Origin: Pseudomonadales bacterium | Lineage (GTDB): Bacteria; Pseudomonadota; Gammaproteobacteria; Pseudomonadales; Ketobacteraceae | Direction: 5' to 3' | Assembly: GCA_002708905.1 (NCBI GenBank) | Contig: PAPM01000047.1 | Span: forward strand, 186,001 to 250,000 | Length of the DNA stretch: 64,000 nucleotides | Shown here: one piece after another, positions 61,101 through 64,000 of the stretch | Layout: every line of letters begins with the position of its first letter | How positions within the stretch are numbered: the first letter of the stretch is position 1 | Translations under genes and position numbers: made by a program | The notes under the pieces: model-generated | Seen by the model: the letters and a program-made list of their open reading frames with translations, nothing else | What the model was told of the DNA's origin: nothing | Databases searched by the model: none

Positions 61101-61732
61101 TTTTTCAGCAGACCGATAAACCCCTTCCAGGCACTGGCGTCCGCACTGGCGTGACTGTCCTGGGTGGTATAGCGGCCGGCCGTATCGATCAGCACCGCTT
61201 GATTGGTGAACCACCAATCGCAATGCCGGGTGCCTCCTACCCCTTGGATGGCACCGCGCCCAAACTGACTTTCCAGGGGAAAATCCAGTCCGGAATTCAC
61301 CAGCGCAGTGGTTTTACCGGTGCCCGGCGGACCGATGATGATGTACCAAGGCAAATCATAAAGATAATTTTTGCTGTAGCGACTGTTGCCGCCACTGCTA
61401 CGACGCAGAGTTTCAATCGCATCCTTGAAGCGGGCATTGAGTAACGCCACCTCCCCCGGTTGTGCACCTGCAACTTCGGCACCTTGCCCGTGACCCTGTC
61501 CATCGCTTTGCAGATCCTGCGCAAGCTTCTGATTGCCCGCCTTGGCCTGCATGGTCAGACGCAGGTTGTTAAGCCCCCAGGCCAGAATCAACGCCATGAT
61601 AATGAGGAGCCGCACCACCTCACTTGCCAAAAACTTTTTATCGGCAATAGCAATATAAGGTCCACCAAACCAGATCAGGATGGACAGCGCGATGACACCA
61701 ATAAGGGTTATGACCCACTTCTGCTTCAACAT
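58184..61732 (-). CDS. tssM: TssM, IcmF-family T6SS membrane-complex protein
   Basis: An 1182-residue inner-membrane protein. Two N-terminal helices (about 8-26 and 38-56) precede a cytoplasmic NTPase-like domain with intact Walker A GPPGTGKTT (134-142) and DTAGRY region. A third helix (about 437-457, IGYVATLAGATATTVVWSTSYG) leads into a large periplasmic domain ending in VGGTWGLFRLLDK and SLPGKL. With TssL and TssJ it forms the trans-envelope complex. It follows tssL by 25 bases. tssJ is not in the window. Confidence 0.96.
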   Translation of the reverse strand: MLKQKWVITLIGVIALSILIWFGGPYIAIADKKFLASEVVRLLIIMALILAWGLNNLRLTMQAKAGNQKLAQDLQSDGQGHGQGAEVAGAQPGEVALLNARFKDAIETLRRSSGGNSRYSKNYLYDLPWYIIIGPPGTGKTTALVNSGLDFPLESQFGRGAIQGVGGTRHCDWWFTNQAVLIDTAGRYTTQDSHASADASAWKGFIGLLKKYRKRRPINGVLVAISVDELAHKTESERVANINAVRARLKELKDQLGVNFPVYLLITKSDLVPGFNQYFDMMGKEERSQVWGMTFPDKLEAHHSYHQLFDEEFDLLAKRLHEGVLSKFHFERDFRRRADILAFPAQFEQLKPMFSEFVGRTFSESRFHDHYLLRGVYFTSGTQEGAGMQRIMQNMAGQMGFGQEALLGGPAQGKSYFLNSLFQKVVFPESELAGGNRRYENKLRWARNIGYVATLAGATATTVVWSTSYGLNESRLNNAEQQLKLYTQNRAQLTGSEMPEQVVGGLQPLLALREVYQPDSDGWQIGAGLYQGNAFSEQAETEYQIALHQEFHRSLQQQIGHQLEQNQDLPEYLHHALKAYLMLSLPERLDKTYVETWLRADWRNRYANEPEQLEALNLHLTQLLAMDWPVLASDDLLVEKTRRVLRQVPLAQQIYGSLQDKARQQAPMDYRFDSQIGHDVHYVFDGEFMAIPWFYTAEGYHDFFKPQQENIMEELADDSWVVGNRSQDMSELDLANVQAEIEKRYLDDYIGYWRSAIGSLRLQTSRSLDEHVRLLNEMLSGSSPLRRVLEEVVVHTQLSKPLVDPGALAENLQGAGKLARMADPKAGKIGRIASMAGRSRLMQLPENPATLVDKRFEPLHDLMLSEKGQSAPFDRVTSALTELQFYLEGITSSGSTEQGSFDAAAARMRNGRSDPIGRLKVEARHLPEPVKQWVESLTDRAWGHTLGAARSHIAAEYDAMVRPFYNRSLAGRYPLDKRSNVEVTLADFAEFFKPGGIEQQFFDNYLAPFVDTRRSPWRMVSVDGAGLALSKTTLARFEQADQIRKVFFFDSESPQVNFKLRATYLDANINRFELSMLGERLEYRHGPARRNELSWPSETSQDSIRYVFEDHYGVQFADQVGGTWGLFRLLDKFPLKKTSYADRYQLTVKDKERKAVYELHASSAQNPFARDYLGNFSLPGKL

Positions 61733-61757
61733 GATTTGCCTTTAAAGAGTTAGCCTT

Positions 61758-62708
61758 TTACTTTGCGCCCGACTCAGCCACGGGACGTTCCAGCTGCATT
61801 AACAGCCCTTCACTGCGCTCATTCAACAAATAGGAAAAGCCGGAATAGGTGCCCAACATCAGTACACCGACGACGGCCACCACGACCCACAAAGGCAGAT
61901 AGCGGGACAAGGGATTGCGTCGTTTGGTGACACGCTGCCAATGGGGGGACAGATCCCGTTCCGGCTCCCCTTTCTGCAGGCGGATCAAATGAAACAGGTT
62001 ATCCCGCAAGCCCTCCAGCTGCGCGTAGCCACGGGGGTCCAGGCGATACTTACCCTCAAATCCCAGGCCCAGACAGACATACATCAGTTCCAACAAATGA
62101 ATATTTTTAGCCGGAGTCTGCTGCAGGTATTCCAACAACTGGAAGAAACGTTCACCGCCACCGGTCTCGCCGTGGAACTGGCTGAGCAGGGATTGCTTGC
62201 TCCACACACCACTGCCCCAATGGGTTTTATTCACCAGCTCATCCATGACCGTACACAGCACATAGCGCGCATAAAAGCGGGTTTCCTCACTGACATCCTG
62301 ATGCAGAAGCTGCTGTTCAAAAGCCTGTAGCTGTTGCACACAGCCATCCCGGTAAGGCATCACCTCGTGGGCTTCTGTTTGTACCGCCAACTGTGCGATC
62401 CGCTCCAACAGGGTGGACGCTGCTGCCAGTAACGGGTTATCCAATGCTCGCTGAGGTTGCGGGTAGCCCCAGCCCTGCTCTGGATGAATCCCCGGCTGGA
62501 AAAAGCCGCTGCCCATGGGTTGAGCCAGAGCAGCCGCAGGTGCTGGAGCTGCGGTTCCGGCGTATGACTGTCTAGGTGGCGGCGGAGGCGGCGCCTTACT
62601 GCGTCCGCCGGGATTGGGACGGGCAAAGCCTCCGGCCACCGGACTGGAAGTGTGGGTTACACCATCCGCATTGCGCACCTGAACCACGGTTCTATCTTCG
62701 TTTTCCAT
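61758..62708 (-). CDS. tssL: TssL (DotU-type) T6SS membrane-complex protein
   Basis: A 316-residue protein. It has a Pro/Gly-rich N-terminal extension (about 1-85, with PPPPPP), a cytoplasmic hook domain (NPLLAAASTLLERIAQLAVQ, FYARYVLCTVMDELVNKTHWG, LLELMYVCLGLGFEGKYRL) and a single C-terminal membrane anchor (about 272-294). There is no OmpA/peptidoglycan-binding domain at the C-terminus, so an accessory anchor may be needed. It is 17 bases after tssK. Confidence 0.95.
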   Translation of the reverse strand: MENEDRTVVQVRNADGVTHTSSPVAGGFARPNPGGRSKAPPPPPPRQSYAGTAAPAPAAALAQPMGSGFFQPGIHPEQGWGYPQPQRALDNPLLAAASTLLERIAQLAVQTEAHEVMPYRDGCVQQLQAFEQQLLHQDVSEETRFYARYVLCTVMDELVNKTHWGSGVWSKQSLLSQFHGETGGGERFFQLLEYLQQTPAKNIHLLELMYVCLGLGFEGKYRLDPRGYAQLEGLRDNLFHLIRLQKGEPERDLSPHWQRVTKRRNPLSRYLPLWVVVAVVGVLMLGTYSGFSYLLNERSEGLLMQLERPVAESGAK

Positions 62709-62725
62709 GACGACCGGTTATCTCC

Positions 62726-64000
62726 CTATCCCTTCACTGCCCAGAGTTCTAGTTCCAACCCGGGAATATCGCCGGAAAAATGGAACGCTATACCACCTGA
62801 CTTCTTCAACTGAGCCCAATGCTCCGGGGACTTTTCCAGCTGAAAGTAGGTACAACCAGAGGTGTACGGCACCTGTCGCGGCGCCACCGGTTGCGGCACC
62901 AGACTGATACCGGGCAACTGCAGATTTACCAGTTCCCGCAGCTGTTCCACGCCACCTGCTTTTACCGAACTGGGCAGGCGGGTGCGAACACTGTCCGGAC
63001 TCCATTCGCACTTCACCGCCAGGAAGAACTGGGCCTGATCAAGTAAGGCACGATCCTGAATGGGCGCCACCCGCACCCCAAAGCGACGCTCCTGCAACGG
63101 CAGCGCAATGGCGGTTTGTTCAAACACCAGGCTCAAGGACTGACGCAACTCACCCATCAGCACATTGAAGCAGTTGGTGAGCTGGCGATGATCGTAGGCT
63201 GTGCTGGCTTGCGCCAGTTTGCTATCGCTGGTGAAAGTCGCGATTTCCCCATTCAGCGTCACCAACTGGTGATACAGGCTTTCAGGATGCAGCTGTTGCA
63301 CCTGATCCAGGTGACGCAACCCCGCCTGATACCGGTTAACCATTTGCAATAACATGAAATCCGCGATGTCAGTGGAACCACGACGACCAGAAGCCGCTGA
63401 GAGGCGTGAAGCAATGGCTTCCGCCCGATGGGATAGCAGACTCAGGGTTTCTTTCAGGAAAAAGGTAAGGCGCTTGGAAGCGCTGACAGACAGGCACGGA
63501 GGAATGTACTGATCATCCAACTCAATACGACCATCCGCATAGCTCTCTTTGATGCGGGCGATGGGGAAACTGGTGTAGTCCCCGGTGACCTCAGCTTCCA
63601 ACAGCAATTTGAAACGGGGCTGGGCGACACTCACATTGACGGTCTTGCTGGCCCCCAGATTACTGTCTTTAATGTCTTCCTGATGGACCACCCACCGGGT
63701 CAGACTGTTGTCATCCTGGGCTGGAGCAGTCTCATCCGCCCCCAGCAACACAATGGGTAAAGCCAGGTATACCAACAGGTTCTGTTTACCGGGATGGATC
63801 TCTAGCAGTAAACGGTGGGTACTGCTGTTCAGGGAGAACACACTGCCATCGGGGAAAATCCCATCGGCCTGGGTCAGGGCAAAAGCCCCCTGCTGCAGCA
63901 ATTGCTCGTCGATTTGAAGCTGGCGCAAGCCCCAGCCAAAGGGACTGAGCATCTGGCTGCGGGCCCGGAATTGCTGGTCCAGAAAGCGGTCGTGCTGTTG
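62726..64000 (-). CDS. tssK: TssK, T6SS baseplate receptor-like protein (5' end beyond the window)
   Basis: At least 424 residues, with the 5' end outside the window; about 20 N-terminal residues appear missing. The visible start QQHDRF...SPFGWGLRQLQIDEQLLQQG is a typical TssK N-terminus, and TLNGEIATF, ADFMLLQMVNRY and VPYTSGCTYFQLEKS agree. It links the baseplate to the TssL/TssM complex. It lies first in this window of the tssK-tssL-tssM-pppA-ppkA transcript, and further T6SS genes (tssJ, fha, clpV, vgrG) probably lie beyond the edge. Confidence 0.95.
   Translation of the reverse strand, partial: QQHDRFLDQQFRARSQMLSPFGWGLRQLQIDEQLLQQGAFALTQADGIFPDGSVFSLNSSTHRLLLEIHPGKQNLLVYLALPIVLLGADETAPAQDDNSLTRWVVHQEDIKDSNLGASKTVNVSVAQPRFKLLLEAEVTGDYTSFPIARIKESYADGRIELDDQYIPPCLSVSASKRLTFFLKETLSLLSHRAEAIASRLSAASGRRGSTDIADFMLLQMVNRYQAGLRHLDQVQQLHPESLYHQLVTLNGEIATFTSDSKLAQASTAYDHRQLTNCFNVLMGELRQSLSLVFEQTAIALPLQERRFGVRVAPIQDRALLDQAQFFLAVKCEWSPDSVRTRLPSSVKAGGVEQLRELVNLQLPGISLVPQPVAPRQVPYTSGCTYFQLEKSPEHWAQLKKSGGIAFHFSGDIPGLELELWAVKG

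Noticed and set aside
60287-61444. Long plus-strand open frame opposite tssM
   Set aside because: Antisense to conserved TssM including its Walker A; no family resemblance.

Overview
This 64 kb window comes from a Gram-negative gammaproteobacterium with a polar, Pseudomonas-type flagellum. The gene order fliK / fliLMNOPQR-flhB / flhA-flhF-fleN-fliA / cheYZAB-motCD-parC-parP-cheW-DUF2802, followed by a ccm cluster, is the order known from Pseudomonas and Marinobacter-like bacteria, read here on the minus strand. The type VI secretion genes, sigma-54 promoters and moderate GC content would suit a marine Pseudomonadales/Oceanospirillales member such as a Marinobacter- or Ketobacter-like organism; the genus is inferred, not shown.

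Layout. (1) 1-3.5 kb: the 5' part of ccmA (minus), a TauE/SafE permease, and a two-gene fliK-like/flhX unit (plus). (2) 3.5-27.2 kb: a rhodanese-like periplasmic protein, then the chemotaxis block (DUF2802, two tandem cheW, parP, parC, motD, motC, cheB, cheA, cheZ, cheY), the regulatory/export block (fliA, fleN, flhF, flhA) and the C-ring/export-gate block (flhB, fliR-Q-P-O-N-M-L), then fliK; all minus strand. Sigma-54 type -24/-12 elements lie in front of fliK, fliL and flhA, and a sigma-28-like element in front of the cheW pair. (3) 27.25-27.98 kb: a DUF4404 gene (minus) and an orphan PAAR spike gene (plus) with its own sigma-54 type promoter. (4) 28.0-40.4 kb: a 13-gene minus-strand operon for a type IVb pilus-like machine (R64/TCP lineage): SPOR-like lipoprotein, TcpQ/PilL-like protein, PilN-type secretin, PilO, a small bitopic protein, PilP, PilQ ATPase, PilS-like pilin, PilR platform, three more (pseudo)pilins and a 675-residue lipoprotein. 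A divergent gene (40.5-42.1 kb, plus) encodes a chemoreceptor-shaped membrane protein without a signalling tip. (5) 42.2-64 kb: a type VI secretion locus: sigma-54 activator, tssG, F, E, C, B, A (minus), then a two-gene plus-strand pair (unknown protein and lipoprotein), hcp (minus, sigma-54 promoter), the tRNA-modification gene trhP (plus), and ppkA, pppA, tssM, tssL, tssK (minus; tssK runs off the end).

How the parts work together. The flagellar genes build and steer one polar flagellum. ParC/ParP and the repeat-bearing linker of CheA are the parts expected to place the chemosensory array at the pole. In the T6SS block the sigma-54 activator is encoded at the end of the tssABCEFG operon. 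The two expendable tube/tip components (hcp and PAAR) each carry a sigma-54 type promoter, which suggests the activator controls tube and tip supply. PpkA/PppA provide post-translational control. The pilus operon carries no prepilin peptidase and no retraction ATPase, so it must borrow a peptidase from elsewhere. It is the least ordinary part of the window. No tRNA, rRNA, CRISPR array or insertion sequence was seen.
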